Shown: positions 52,780-61,259 of the stretch, piece after piece
How the letters are laid out: each line of letters starts with the position of its first letter
How positions within the stretch are numbered: position 1 is the stretch's first letter
Source of the DNA: Aeoliella mucimassa
Lineage (GTDB): Bacteria > Planctomycetota > Planctomycetia > Pirellulales > Lacipirellulaceae
DNA length: 64,000 nt
Reading direction: 5' to 3'
NCBI RefSeq assembly: GCF_007748035.1
Contig: NZ_CP036278.1
Coordinates: 4,960,001-5,024,000 of the forward strand
The notes under the pieces: model-generated
What the model was told of the DNA's origin: nothing
Seen by the model: only the letters and a program-made list of their open reading frames with translations
The model's database searches: none
Position numbers and translations under genes: made by a program

Positions 52780-52828
52780 GCCCCTCATCATGACACTGCT
52801 CGCAGTGATCGTGATGAGGGGCTTTTTT
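52780..52828 (+). terminator. Rho-independent terminator after the PEP-CTERM gene
   Basis: GCCCCTCATCA... pairs with ...TGATGAGGGGC (52780-52822), a long stem with a few mismatches, followed by six Ts. Confidence 0.9.
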
Positions 52829-52952
52829 GTTGCCTGGCGTTGGCTTGTGGCTCGAATTGCCAGGCGAGGCAGATAAACTACAATTGCCTATCGGTTGCAT
52901 CTTCAACCCTCTGGCCTATCTACGTACCTTGCTGATCCCGGATTATCACTGA

Positions 52953-54296
52953 ATGAATAGTCGCTCTATTATCCTTCTTTGTTCGGTAGGCCTGCTGCTT
53001 CCTGCGATGTGCGAAGCGCAATCGCCGACGGCCACCGCGAGCGACCAACTCGCCAAACAGTTTGCCGCCGAGCAGGTGGAGGAGATCACCACGCTCTATC
53101 GCGAGTTGCATCTAGCGCCGGAACTGTCGCTGAAGGAAGCGAATACCGCCGCCCGGATGGCCGCCGAACTTCGGGCGCTCGGCGCCGAGGTACAGATCGG
53201 CATCGGCGGGCATGGCCTGGTTGGCGTCTTCACAAACGGTCCCGGCAAGACCCTGCTGCTGCGGGCCGACATGGACGCCCTGCCGGTGGTGGAAGAGACT
53301 GGCCGCGAGTACGCGTCGCAAGTACGCACCAAGAACGATCGTGGGCAATCGGTCGGCGTGATGCACGCTTGCGGGCATGACATTCATATGTCGAACCTGA
53401 TCGGCGTCGCCCGCATGCTGGCCGCGCACCCCGAAGCCTGGCAAGGAACCGTGGTGGTGCTGATGCAACCCGCCGAAGAGATCGGCGAAGGGGCCAGAGC
53501 GATGCTCAACGATGGGCTGCTCGCCCTCATCCCCCGCCCCGACTTTGCGGTCGCGTTGCACGTGTCGGCCGACACCGCTGCGGGCGAAGTGGGCTTTACC
53601 TCGGGCTTCTCGTGCGCGAATGTCGATAGCGTCGACATCACCATCCATGGCCGCGGAGGTCATGGGGCGTATCCGGAGACGACGATAGACCCGATTGTGA
53701 TTGCCGCCAAGCTAGTGCTCGACCTGCAAACCATCGTCAGTCGCGAGATTAAAGCCACCGAGCCAGCGGTGGTCACTGTGGGGGCGATCGAGGGAGGAAC
53801 CAAGCACAATGTGATCGGCGATAGCTGCCACCTGCAACTCACGGTACGAAGCTACGCGCCCGAAGTGCGTCAGCACCTGCAGGAGGCCATCGAGCGCAAA
53901 GCCAAGGCGGCCGCGCTTAGCGCCGGGGCCCCCGAACCCGAGATCGTGGTCGATCAAGGCACGCCCTCGCTCTACAACGATCCCGAACTCGTTGCCAAGG
54001 CCGAGGTGGTAGCAAAACGCTTGCTCGGCGACGAGCGTGTGCAGCGCGGCCAGCCCACCATGGGGGGCGAGGACTTCAGCCGTTACGGGCAGGCTGGCAT
54101 TCCGATTTGCATGTTCAAGCTCGGCGTGGTCAACCAGGAGCGGCTCGACCAGTACGCGAGCGATGGCACCCCGCCGCCGTCGCTGCATTCGCCGAAGTTT
54201 TACCCCGATCCCGAGCCCGCGCTCCGCACCGGCATCGCGACCATGGGCGCCATCGCCCTCGACCTGCTGGCGCCAAAAAGCGAGTCGGCGGAATAA
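52953..54296 (+). CDS. Exported M20-family amidohydrolase (hippuricase-like)
   Basis: 447 residues. A signal peptide ends near MCEAQS. The M20D peptidase/aminoacylase pattern is clear: YRELHLAPELSLKE, LLLRADMDALPVVEETG, the metal-binding MHACGHDIHMSNL, PAEEIGEGARAML, and the dimerisation domain (HGRGGHGAYPETTIDP). Such enzymes remove acyl groups from amino acids (hippurate, N-acetyl-amino acids). Secretion suggests use of external substrates. Its C-terminus ends 150 bases before the DUF1598 gene. Confidence 0.9.
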   Translation: MNSRSIILLCSVGLLLPAMCEAQSPTATASDQLAKQFAAEQVEEITTLYRELHLAPELSLKEANTAARMAAELRALGAEVQIGIGGHGLVGVFTNGPGKTLLLRADMDALPVVEETGREYASQVRTKNDRGQSVGVMHACGHDIHMSNLIGVARMLAAHPEAWQGTVVVLMQPAEEIGEGARAMLNDGLLALIPRPDFAVALHVSADTAAGEVGFTSGFSCANVDSVDITIHGRGGHGAYPETTIDPIVIAAKLVLDLQTIVSREIKATEPAVVTVGAIEGGTKHNVIGDSCHLQLTVRSYAPEVRQHLQEAIERKAKAAALSAGAPEPEIVVDQGTPSLYNDPELVAKAEVVAKRLLGDERVQRGQPTMGGEDFSRYGQAGIPICMFKLGVVNQERLDQYASDGTPPPSLHSPKFYPDPEPALRTGIATMGAIALDLLAPKSESAE

Positions 54297-54390
54297 TTCA
54301 GCCCGTTTCCCCCGAATGCTGGCACGGTAGGGTATCGTGGCCCTTAGGAATCGGACACCGGATACTGGGGATAGGAGAACGGGAGATGGA

Positions 54391-54435
54391 GACTAAGGAC
54401 ATCGGGACTAAGGACATCGGGACTAAGGACATCGG
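54391..54435 (+). repeat. 15-bp tandem repeat, three units, at the DUF1598 gene start
   Basis: The unit gactaaggacatcgg occurs three times in a row, followed by a diverged fourth. In frame it would add TKDIG repeats if an upstream ATG at 54386 were used. Confidence 0.85.
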
Positions 54436-54445
54436 CACTGGGGAC

Positions 54446-56062
54446 ATGGCTTATTTGCCTAAGTCGTTCGTCGTAAAACGTGTTTCGCTTACCAATCTAC
54501 TGCTGGCGTTCGTTGCCATCGTGTTGGGCTCGTCCATGGCGGCCGCCCAGCCGAATGCGTTCATCCCGAACGGCGGCAACAACGGTGGCAATTTCTTCCC
54601 CGGTTCGAACGGCCCGAACCAAGGGCAGGCGAACAACGGTCAGGCGAACGGCCAAGGCCCGTTCCAGGGCGGTGCCCAGAACGCCGACTTCGACTCGCTG
54701 ATCGACCTTGTTACCTCGACGGTGAATCCCGATTCGTGGGTCGACAACGGCGGCACCGCCGACATCCGCCCATTCCCCAACGGAGTGTGGGTCGACTCGG
54801 CCGGGTTGCTGCAGGAGTTCAAGGCTGAGCCGAAGATGCTGACCGCCTCGCTCGAGGTGCCTACCCTCCCCGAGACCATCGAACCGGGCGACGTGCGACA
54901 CGCCGCTCGCATGCGATGCGTGTCGCTGCCGCGGCTCGAAGCGGCCATCTACCAGCGCATGCAGCAAGGCCAACCGCTCGACGAATCGATGCTGGTGCTC
55001 GCCGGACTGCAGCGGGTGGAATACGTTTACATCCACCCCGACCTCGGCGACGTGATTCTCGCGGGCCCAGCAGGTGATTGGACCTTGAGCGATCAGAACC
55101 GCCTGGTCTCGACCGATACTCACATGCCAGTCGTGCGACTCGACGACCTGCTTACGCTGCTCCGCCGTGAGCGCGAACAGCAACACAAACCATTCGGGTG
55201 CTCGATCACGCCGCGTCAGGAGAATCTGGCATCGACCCAGGCGTTTCTCGACCGCACAGGCAAAAGGCCGCTTCCGCCAGGCAAGCGCGCCCGTGATCGT
55301 TGGCTCGGCGAGCTTCGCGAAACACTAGGTCGGCAGGACATCGAAGTGTTCGGCATCGATCCCGGCACCCATGTCGCCCACGTGCTGGTGAAAGCCGACC
55401 ATCACATGAAGCAGGTCGGCATCGGGCTCGACGAAGCGGTGCCAGGCGTCGAGAGCTACCTCGACACCGTGGCTCGCAACGCCGACACGCAGCCAGCAAT
55501 GAACGTGCTGAGGTGGTGGTTCTCAACCAACTACGCAGGGGTTGCGAGAAACGCCGAAAACACCGCGATCGAACTCTCAGGCCCGGGGGTCTGCGTGCTG
55601 TCGGAGAACGAGCTGCTCACCAAACGTGGCGAGCGTATCCACACCGGGCAGTCGGACGACGCCACGCAGGAGTTCGCCCACCAGTTCACTGCCGAATACG
55701 CGACGCTTGCTGCGAAATATCCGGTGTATGGCGAACTGCGCAACGTCTTCGATTTGGCCATCGTGGCTGCATTGCTCGATGGCGAAGACTTGTACCAGTT
55801 GGCCAACTGGCAACCGGTGCTGTTCCTCAATGCTGAGCTGTTGCCGCTCCCCAAATACAACCCGCCGAAAGAGGTCGACTCGCTGCTCAACCATCGTCTG
55901 GTCGACGACACCAAGATACTCGCCGCCGTGAGCGGCGGCGTTTGGTTCGACAGCCAAGGCGTGCTCCGCAGCGAAGTGTCCCCCTCCGAGAAGCTCGACT
56001 ACTACCATCGCCAAAAGCCAGCCCACGTCGAACCAGGCACCTGGTGGTGGGACTTGGAATAG
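54446..56062 (+). CDS. Exported DUF1598 protein
   Basis: 538 residues from the ATG at 54446. The signal peptide is basic then hydrophobic (KRVSLTNLLLAFVAIVLGSS) and ends MAAA before QPNAF. An Asn/Gly/Gln-rich stretch (about 35-75) leads to a globular body including PNGVWVDSAGLL, RLEAAIYQRMQQGQPL and GLQRVEYVYIHPDLGDVILAGPAGDW, which I recall as the planctomycete DUF1598 family. An alternative ATG at 54386 has a better Shine-Dalgarno (AGGAG) but adds 20 residues made of a tandem repeat before the signal peptide. Function unknown. Confidence 0.8.
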   Translation: MAYLPKSFVVKRVSLTNLLLAFVAIVLGSSMAAAQPNAFIPNGGNNGGNFFPGSNGPNQGQANNGQANGQGPFQGGAQNADFDSLIDLVTSTVNPDSWVDNGGTADIRPFPNGVWVDSAGLLQEFKAEPKMLTASLEVPTLPETIEPGDVRHAARMRCVSLPRLEAAIYQRMQQGQPLDESMLVLAGLQRVEYVYIHPDLGDVILAGPAGDWTLSDQNRLVSTDTHMPVVRLDDLLTLLRREREQQHKPFGCSITPRQENLASTQAFLDRTGKRPLPPGKRARDRWLGELRETLGRQDIEVFGIDPGTHVAHVLVKADHHMKQVGIGLDEAVPGVESYLDTVARNADTQPAMNVLRWWFSTNYAGVARNAENTAIELSGPGVCVLSENELLTKRGERIHTGQSDDATQEFAHQFTAEYATLAAKYPVYGELRNVFDLAIVAALLDGEDLYQLANWQPVLFLNAELLPLPKYNPPKEVDSLLNHRLVDDTKILAAVSGGVWFDSQGVLRSEVSPSEKLDYYHRQKPAHVEPGTWWWDLE

Positions 56063-56142
56063 CGGGTTTCTGTTCGCCGGAGCCCGTGACTTGGGCTACA
56101 ATACAGGTAGCTTCGTCCCCTGTTCGCGCGCAGAAACCAGCC

Positions 56143-56463
56143 ATGTCGCCGAAGACTCTCGATCAATACATCGCTTGCTCCCCTGGCATCTGTGGTGGTC
56201 AACCACATCTTGCCGGGCATCGCATCACGGTACATCAGATTGTTGTCTGGTACGATCGCATGGGGCTTTCGGCCGACGAGATTGCGACGAACCACGGGCT
56301 GTCAGTTGCAGCGGTTCACGCAGCGCTCGCCTACTATTTCGATCATCGCGACGAAGTCGAGCAGCTGGTGGTCGACAATCAGGAGTTCATCGAACAGCTG
56401 AAGCAGTCGACCCCATCGAAGCTCCACGGAAGGCTCGGCCAAGATGCCGCCGACGCTTCGTAA
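56143..56463 (+). CDS. DUF433 family protein, putative antitoxin
   Basis: 106 residues from the ATG at 56143. The DUF433 core is clear: IACSPGICGGQPHLAGHRITVHQIV, then GLSADEIATNHGLSVAAVHAALAYYFDHRDEV, a winged helix-like DNA-binding unit. The acidic C-terminal tail would contact the partner. It overlaps the DUF5615 gene by 20 bases. DUF433 and DUF5615 genes often pair and are treated as toxin-antitoxin-like. Confidence 0.88.
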   Translation: MSPKTLDQYIACSPGICGGQPHLAGHRITVHQIVVWYDRMGLSADEIATNHGLSVAAVHAALAYYFDHRDEVEQLVVDNQEFIEQLKQSTPSKLHGRLGQDAADAS

Positions 56464-56785
56464 AATCCAATACTACTTGGACGAGCATGTTGCCCTTGCG
56501 GTAGCAGCTGGTTTGCGGGAGCGCGGCATCGATGTGCTCAATGTGCAACAAGCAGGGATGCTCGCCGCGAGCGACATCGAACACCTGGAGTTTGCCCGCT
56601 CGCAGGGGCGCGTCGTTTTTTCGCAGGACGCCGATTTCTTGCGATTGCACGCGATGCAAGTTGATCACGCCGGTATTGTTTACGCTCCTCAACAAACAGC
56701 CATTGGCTCCATCATCGGTGGGCTAACTCTGATCGCCGAGGTCCTGACGCCGGAAGAGATGCAAAACCACGTTGAGTTTCTCTAG
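56444..56785 (+). CDS. DUF5615 PIN-like protein, putative toxin
   Basis: 113 residues of the DUF5615/Mut7-C-like PIN fold: YYLDEHVALAVAAGLRERGIDVLNVQQAGM, then RSQGRVVFSQDADFLRL, with conserved acidic residues (D13, E14, D-A-D) where PIN RNases bind metal. A small RNase role is inferred. It starts within the last 20 bases of the DUF433 gene, implying translational coupling, and ends 8 bases before the convergent apbE gene. Confidence 0.85.
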   Translation: MPPTLRKIQYYLDEHVALAVAAGLRERGIDVLNVQQAGMLAASDIEHLEFARSQGRVVFSQDADFLRLHAMQVDHAGIVYAPQQTAIGSIIGGLTLIAEVLTPEEMQNHVEFL

Positions 56786-56793
56786 CGAGTCTT

Positions 56794-57900
56794 CTATCGC
56801 TCGCGTTCTACCAGATTCAGCGGGCGGAGTCGTACTTCGCCGGGCGTGTTGCCGGCGAGCACTAGCAAGGCTTGCACCTCGGGATGCTGCTCGCAATAGT
56901 CGACCGCGGCTTGTTCGCCCATCACGAAGAACGCGGTCGAGAGCGCGTCGGCCAGCGCACCGTTGTCGGCGACCACCGTGACCGAGTGCATCGTGTCGGC
57001 CGGCTGACCGGTGCGAGGATCGATGAGGTGCCCGTAGCGCTGCCCACCGATCACAAACGACTGGGTCGCCGCCCCCGAGGTCGAAAGCGCTTGGTTGAGT
57101 AGTGTGAACTCGGCAACCACTTGCTGCGGGCGGAGTGGATGTCGCACTCGGGCGGTCCACCCTTCGCAGCCGGTACGCTGCCCACGGGCGAGCAGCGTGC
57201 TTCGCCCGCCATGGAACAAAAAGTTCTCGACGCCTTGCTCGGCCAGCACTTCGGCCGCGCGATCCACGGCGTAGCCTTTGCCGATGCTGTTCACGTTCAG
57301 CTCGACACCTGGCTTGTTGAAACGCACCCGATGACGATCGCGATCGAGCTCCACGTACTGCCATCCCACCACCGAACGGGCGGCGGTCAGTTGCTCTTCG
57401 GTGGGAATCCGTCCGCGACGCACATCGAACCCCCACGCCCGCGAAAGTGGTCCCCCGGTAATGTCGAACGCCCCCCCCGTCTGCTGGTACAAGGTGTCGG
57501 CCAGTTCGAACATCGCGAACAGCCGAGGCTCCACTTCCACCCAATCGTGGGACGCCTGCTGGTTGAGTTCGACCATCTCGCCGACCTCGCGGTAGACGGT
57601 CATTTGGTCTTCCAGTTCTTCCACCAAATCGAGGGCCTCCATCGCGGCCCCGGTTTGTCGATCGTCTCCTCGGCGATCCGCGTTTAGCCGAATTTCGAAC
57701 TCGCAGGCCATCGCTTTTCTCGACAAACTAAGCACGTAGCCGGGCGTAACCGGTTCGGTCGGGGCCGGTGAGCCCAACGATAACGCGTCGGCAAACTGCG
57801 TAAAGTGGTCGGCCGCCCGCCCCGCAGCCCCCTGCACCAGCTTGCCCGCGGTACGGCCAGTAATAAACTCTCGTCGGTGCGTAGGTTGCTCGCTGCTCAT
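56794..57900 (-). CDS. apbE: FAD:protein FMN transferase (ApbE family)
   Basis: 368 residues. The family parts are present: AFDITGGPLSRAWGF, the flavin-binding LNVNSIGKGYAVDRAAE, VENFLFHGGRST, and the metal-binding GHLIDPRTGQPADTMHSVTVVADNGALADALSTAFFV. ApbE attaches FMN to a Thr in targets such as NqrC and RnfG. The N-terminus has a twin-arginine-like RREFITGRTA but no clear hydrophobic stretch, so export is uncertain. HGGRS replaces the more common GGD/GGE motif. Target proteins are not in the window. Confidence 0.88.
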   Translation of the reverse strand: MSSEQPTHRREFITGRTAGKLVQGAAGRAADHFTQFADALSLGSPAPTEPVTPGYVLSLSRKAMACEFEIRLNADRRGDDRQTGAAMEALDLVEELEDQMTVYREVGEMVELNQQASHDWVEVEPRLFAMFELADTLYQQTGGAFDITGGPLSRAWGFDVRRGRIPTEEQLTAARSVVGWQYVELDRDRHRVRFNKPGVELNVNSIGKGYAVDRAAEVLAEQGVENFLFHGGRSTLLARGQRTGCEGWTARVRHPLRPQQVVAEFTLLNQALSTSGAATQSFVIGGQRYGHLIDPRTGQPADTMHSVTVVADNGALADALSTAFFVMGEQAAVDYCEQHPEVQALLVLAGNTPGEVRLRPLNLVERER

Positions 57901-58032
57901 CCCAGCATTATATATACGAACACGTTCTGACGCCTGCCCGGTACTTTTTTGCGTCGCGAACGCCTGCCGCTTATACTCACCTTCGACCCGCGGGTCGCCT
58001 TATTCCCACCCACAGTACCTACGAGGACAGGC

Positions 58033-59367
58033 ATGTCACGTTCATCGTACTCTCGTCGCGACTTCCTTCAACATTCCACCATCGCGGCCGCTGCCACGGC
58101 GGTGCCGTTTAGCTGGACCACCAAGGCGTTTGCCAACGACGAGGCGAACGATCGCCCGCGGATCGGTTGCATTGGTGTCGGTAGCATGGGCACCGGCGAC
58201 GCCCAGCATCATGCCCACTTCGGCGACGTGCTGGCAGTTTGCGATGTCGACATGGGACATTGCCTGCGTGCGAAGAACCACGATGGCATCGGCAAAGGCA
58301 AGGCCGACGCATACGAAGACTACCGCCGGGTGCTGGATCGTGACGACATCGATGTGGTGAGCGTCGTTACCACCGATCACTGGCACACCAAGATTGCCGT
58401 CGAAGCCCTCGAAGCCGGCAAGCACGTCTTCTGCCAGAAACCGCTTACGCTTACCCTGGAAGAAAACCAACTGATTCGCAACGCCTGCAAGAAACACCCC
58501 GAACTCGTGTTTGTGGTCGGCACGCAGCAACGTAGCCAGCGAGACCTGTTCCTGCGTGCGGTGAACATGGTTCATAAAGGCCTGCTGGGCGACATCACTA
58601 AAGTCACTGCTGGCATCAATGGCAGCCCGACCGGTGGCCCGTTCAAGGCAGTGGTTCCTCCGGCCGATCTCGACTGGTACATGTGGCTCGGCCAGGCTCC
58701 GCTCACCGACTACATGCAGAGGCGTTGCCATTATGAGTTCCGTTGGTGGTACGAGTACTCCGGCGGTAAGTTCACCGACTGGGGTGCCCACCATGTCGAC
58801 ATCGCCACCTGGGCGCTCAACCAGGATAAGGAAGGCGACGGCCCGGTCGAAATCAACGGCACCGACGCCAAGCATCCAGTGCCTTACGAAGATGGTTACC
58901 CGACCGTCGACAACTGCTATAACACGTCGCACGACTTCAACGTGATCTGCAAGTACGCCAATGGTGTCGAGCTGCACGTGACCAGCCGTGGCGACAACGG
59001 CGTTACCTTCGAAGGCACTAAGGGCCGGCTCTTTGTGAATCGTGGCAAGATCACTGGCAAGCCGATCGAAGAGAACTGGGACAAAGACGTGTGGAACGAC
59101 GAAGCGGTGCGGGCCTTGTACAAGGACAAGCCGTTCGAAGGCCACAAGGAGAACTTCTACCGCTGCATCCGCGAAGGTGGACAGCCGGTGTCCGACGTTT
59201 ACACCCACGTGCAAACGATGAACACCTGCCATCTGTCGGCCATCGCTGCTCGCCTGGGACGCACCATCAAGTGGGACCCGCACACCGAGCAAATCGTCGG
59301 CGACGAACAGGCGGCTGGCTTCATGGCCCGCAAGCCACGTCCTGGTTTCGAGATCCTCAAGGTCTAA
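58033..59367 (+). CDS. Tat-exported Gfo/Idh/MocA family oxidoreductase
   Basis: 444 residues from the ATG at 58033. A twin-arginine signal (SYSRRDFLQHSTIAAAATAVPFSW) is followed by a Rossmann domain (RIGCIGVGSMGTGDAQHH), the GKHVFCQKPLTLTLEE motif with the conserved Lys, and the C-terminal beta-sheet domain (WWYEYSGGKFTDWGAHHVDIATW). These exported enzymes are numerous in planctomycetes and act on sugars or glycans with tightly bound NAD(P). Substrate unknown. A strong terminator follows. Confidence 0.92.
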   Translation: MSRSSYSRRDFLQHSTIAAAATAVPFSWTTKAFANDEANDRPRIGCIGVGSMGTGDAQHHAHFGDVLAVCDVDMGHCLRAKNHDGIGKGKADAYEDYRRVLDRDDIDVVSVVTTDHWHTKIAVEALEAGKHVFCQKPLTLTLEENQLIRNACKKHPELVFVVGTQQRSQRDLFLRAVNMVHKGLLGDITKVTAGINGSPTGGPFKAVVPPADLDWYMWLGQAPLTDYMQRRCHYEFRWWYEYSGGKFTDWGAHHVDIATWALNQDKEGDGPVEINGTDAKHPVPYEDGYPTVDNCYNTSHDFNVICKYANGVELHVTSRGDNGVTFEGTKGRLFVNRGKITGKPIEENWDKDVWNDEAVRALYKDKPFEGHKENFYRCIREGGQPVSDVYTHVQTMNTCHLSAIAARLGRTIKWDPHTEQIVGDEQAAGFMARKPRPGFEILKV

Positions 59368-59397
59368 GCAAACCAACGCTAAACAACGCAACCCGCA

Positions 59398-59437
59398 CGC
59401 GAGCCACCAGAGCCACTCTGGTGGCTCGCGTTTTTTT
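59398..59437 (+). terminator. Rho-independent terminator after the Gfo/Idh/MocA gene
   Basis: CGCGAGCCACCAGAG (59398-59412) and its perfect complement (59416-59430) form a 15-bp stem with loop CCA, followed by seven Ts. Confidence 0.95.
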
Positions 59438-59561
59438 GAATGCTTGTGTATTTCCCGACGCTTTGTAGCTCGTCGGCTATGAATGGTTGCATAAACCATG
59501 CATCCGATCCCGTTTTTTGGGGATCCTCGGTCCGGTGCCCAAAACCGCTCGCCCGAATCGC

Positions 59562-59590
59562 TTGACATGAACACCCGTTCACACTACACT
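59562..59590 (+). promoter_or_regulatory. Near-consensus sigma70 promoter of the Y-polymerase gene
   Basis: TTGACA (59562-59567), a 17-base spacer, then TACACT (59585-59590). The ATG at 59598 is only seven bases past the -10 hexamer, where transcription would start, and no Shine-Dalgarno is present. The message is predicted to be leaderless. Confidence 0.8.
59568..59581 (+). promoter_or_regulatory. SOS (LexA-type) operator
   Basis: TGAACACCCGTTCA is a perfect 5-bp inverted repeat (TGAAC-N4-GTTCA). It contains GAAC-N4-GTTC, the form known for Bacillus-type LexA boxes. It fills most of the spacer between the -35 and -10 hexamers, where a repressor would block RNA polymerase. Confidence 0.75.
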
Positions 59591-59597
59591 CCGCCAC

Positions 59598-60779
59598 ATG
59601 ATAGGTCATGTGGATGCCGATTGCTTTTACGTCTCTGCCGAACGGGTGCGGTTTCCGCATTTGCGAGGCATGCCGGTCGGGGTATTGGGTAACCACGGGG
59701 CCTGCATCATTGCCAAAAGCTACGAAATGAAAGCTGCCGGCGTGGCGACCGGCGTGCCGATCTGGGAGGCCATTACCCTTTGCCCCCAGGCGGTGTACGT
59801 CAAACGCGACTTCGTATGGTACGAGTCGGTAAGTCGCAAGATGCTATCGGTTGTGCGTAAGATCAGCCCGCAGGTCGAGTTTTACTCGATCGACGAGCAG
59901 TTTTTCGTCGCCCCTGACGCCACGATCGGCTCACGACTGCAGCGCGACATCCTGCACCAGGTCGGCGTACCGGTCAGCGTGGGGATTGCGCCGACCAAGA
60001 CGCTCGCCAAGCTGATTTCCGACTCGTCCAAACCCTTCGGCTGCGGCGTAGTACTAACCGAGGATCAGCGTCGCGAGCTGCTGCACGAGCGACCGATTAC
60101 CGACGTTACCGGCATCGCCAAACGTAGCGCCAAGCGGCTCGCCCAGTATGGCATTCATACGTGCGAGCAGTTTGCTGCTGCCGATCGGGCGTTTATTCGC
60201 TGGTTGCTTACCAAGCGCGGCGAAGACCTCTGGTGGGAACTCAATGGCACCCCCGTGCAGCCCGTGCAAACCACTCGCCCAACGCATAAGTTCGTGTCGC
60301 GCGGCGGCAGCATTGGCAAAGCGAGTCGCGATCCCCAGCGCGTGCAGGCGTTCGTCGTTCGCAACGTCGAGCGACTGGTCGAAGCACTCACCCACTACGA
60401 ATTGTGTTGCGATCAGCTCATCCTGTCGCTGCTGTTTCGCGACGCTCCCGAGCGTTCGGAGCGGTGCAGCCTGCTCGGCAGCCGAGGCGACTTCGAAACC
60501 CTGCTCCAGGCAGCCCTGCACATGCTTCCCCGTGCATGGCAGCCCGACACCGCGTTTGTGCATTACATGCACGTGATCGCCAGCGGGCTGCGTCCCGCCG
60601 GGCGGCGGCAACGAAGTTTGTTCGAACAATCGCAATTATCCGACATCAAGCGCGAGATCAATCATAGAATGGGGCGGTTCGTTCTGCGTAGCGGGGCGAC
60701 GCTGCCGCTGGTCGACGTGTACGGCGACGCAGCCAACAATTACGACATCTGCGACATTTACGGCAAAAGTTGTTTCTGA
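59598..60779 (+). CDS. Y-family translesion DNA polymerase (UmuC/DinB-like)
   Basis: 393 residues. Catalytic motifs are HVDADCFYVSAERV (D6) and YSIDEQFF (D99, E100), with the palm/fingers segment GACIIAKSYEMKAAGVATGVP and the helix-hairpin region ITDVTGIAKRSAKRLAQYGI. It would copy past damaged bases. The second motif has Gln after DE where most enzymes have Ala or Phe. The G-N-H-G-A-C-I-I-A segment is closer to UmuC (N-N-D-G-C-V-I-A) than to DinB. It is under an SOS-type box and precedes a SRAP-like gene by 12 bases. Confidence 0.9.
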   Translation: MIGHVDADCFYVSAERVRFPHLRGMPVGVLGNHGACIIAKSYEMKAAGVATGVPIWEAITLCPQAVYVKRDFVWYESVSRKMLSVVRKISPQVEFYSIDEQFFVAPDATIGSRLQRDILHQVGVPVSVGIAPTKTLAKLISDSSKPFGCGVVLTEDQRRELLHERPITDVTGIAKRSAKRLAQYGIHTCEQFAAADRAFIRWLLTKRGEDLWWELNGTPVQPVQTTRPTHKFVSRGGSIGKASRDPQRVQAFVVRNVERLVEALTHYELCCDQLILSLLFRDAPERSERCSLLGSRGDFETLLQAALHMLPRAWQPDTAFVHYMHVIASGLRPAGRRQRSLFEQSQLSDIKREINHRMGRFVLRSGATLPLVDVYGDAANNYDICDIYGKSCF

Positions 60780-60791
60780 GGTGCAAGTCTC

Positions 60792-61259
60792 ATGTGCAAA
60801 GGCATTTCCATTCTCCGCGCTCGCCTGCGTCAGGAGCTATACGAAGAGTTCGAACTCGCCAGCCGCGTGGTGTCGCGCGGTGGAGATCCTGAATTGCATT
60901 TCATGTACACCGATCGGGTGGTGCAACTGCCGGTGATGCACGATGGCCAGATGCAGATTTACGAGTGGGGCAACCGCGGCAACAAGGAGTCGCGACTTCC
61001 CCGCACCGGTTGGTGCCGTATCGAAAGCCTGGAAGCTGGCAAATGGCGCTGGCTCAAGCCCGAGAAGGTGATGATTCCAGCCGACTTCGGCCTGGAGAAA
61101 GGCGTGTGGTTTCAAATCACCGAAGGACTCGACGGAGTCGTCGTGCACGACGAGCAAGAGCGGCCGCACGTCTACATGCTTACCCAACAAGCGAGCCACT
61201 ACTACGAGACCATGACCAAACACGATCGCATGCCGCTGTTGGTAAATCAGGAGATTTAA
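60792..61259 (+). CDS. Reduced SRAP (HMCES/YedK)-like protein
   Basis: 155 residues, starting 12 bases after the polymerase stop with a GAGGTG Shine-Dalgarno that overlaps that stop. Cys2 directly follows Met1, as in SRAP proteins, which expose Cys2 to bond with abasic DNA. Later parts fit SRAP in order: N64 (in NRGNKES), the IPADFGLEK segment with E102 (SRAP IPADGFYEW) and KHDRMPLLV with H144 (SRAP HDRMP). It is far shorter than the usual 200-230 residues. The assignment rests on these motifs and on the SOS polymerase neighbour; overall similarity is low. Confidence 0.7.
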   Translation: MCKGISILRARLRQELYEEFELASRVVSRGGDPELHFMYTDRVVQLPVMHDGQMQIYEWGNRGNKESRLPRTGWCRIESLEAGKWRWLKPEKVMIPADFGLEKGVWFQITEGLDGVVVHDEQERPHVYMLTQQASHYYETMTKHDRMPLLVNQEI

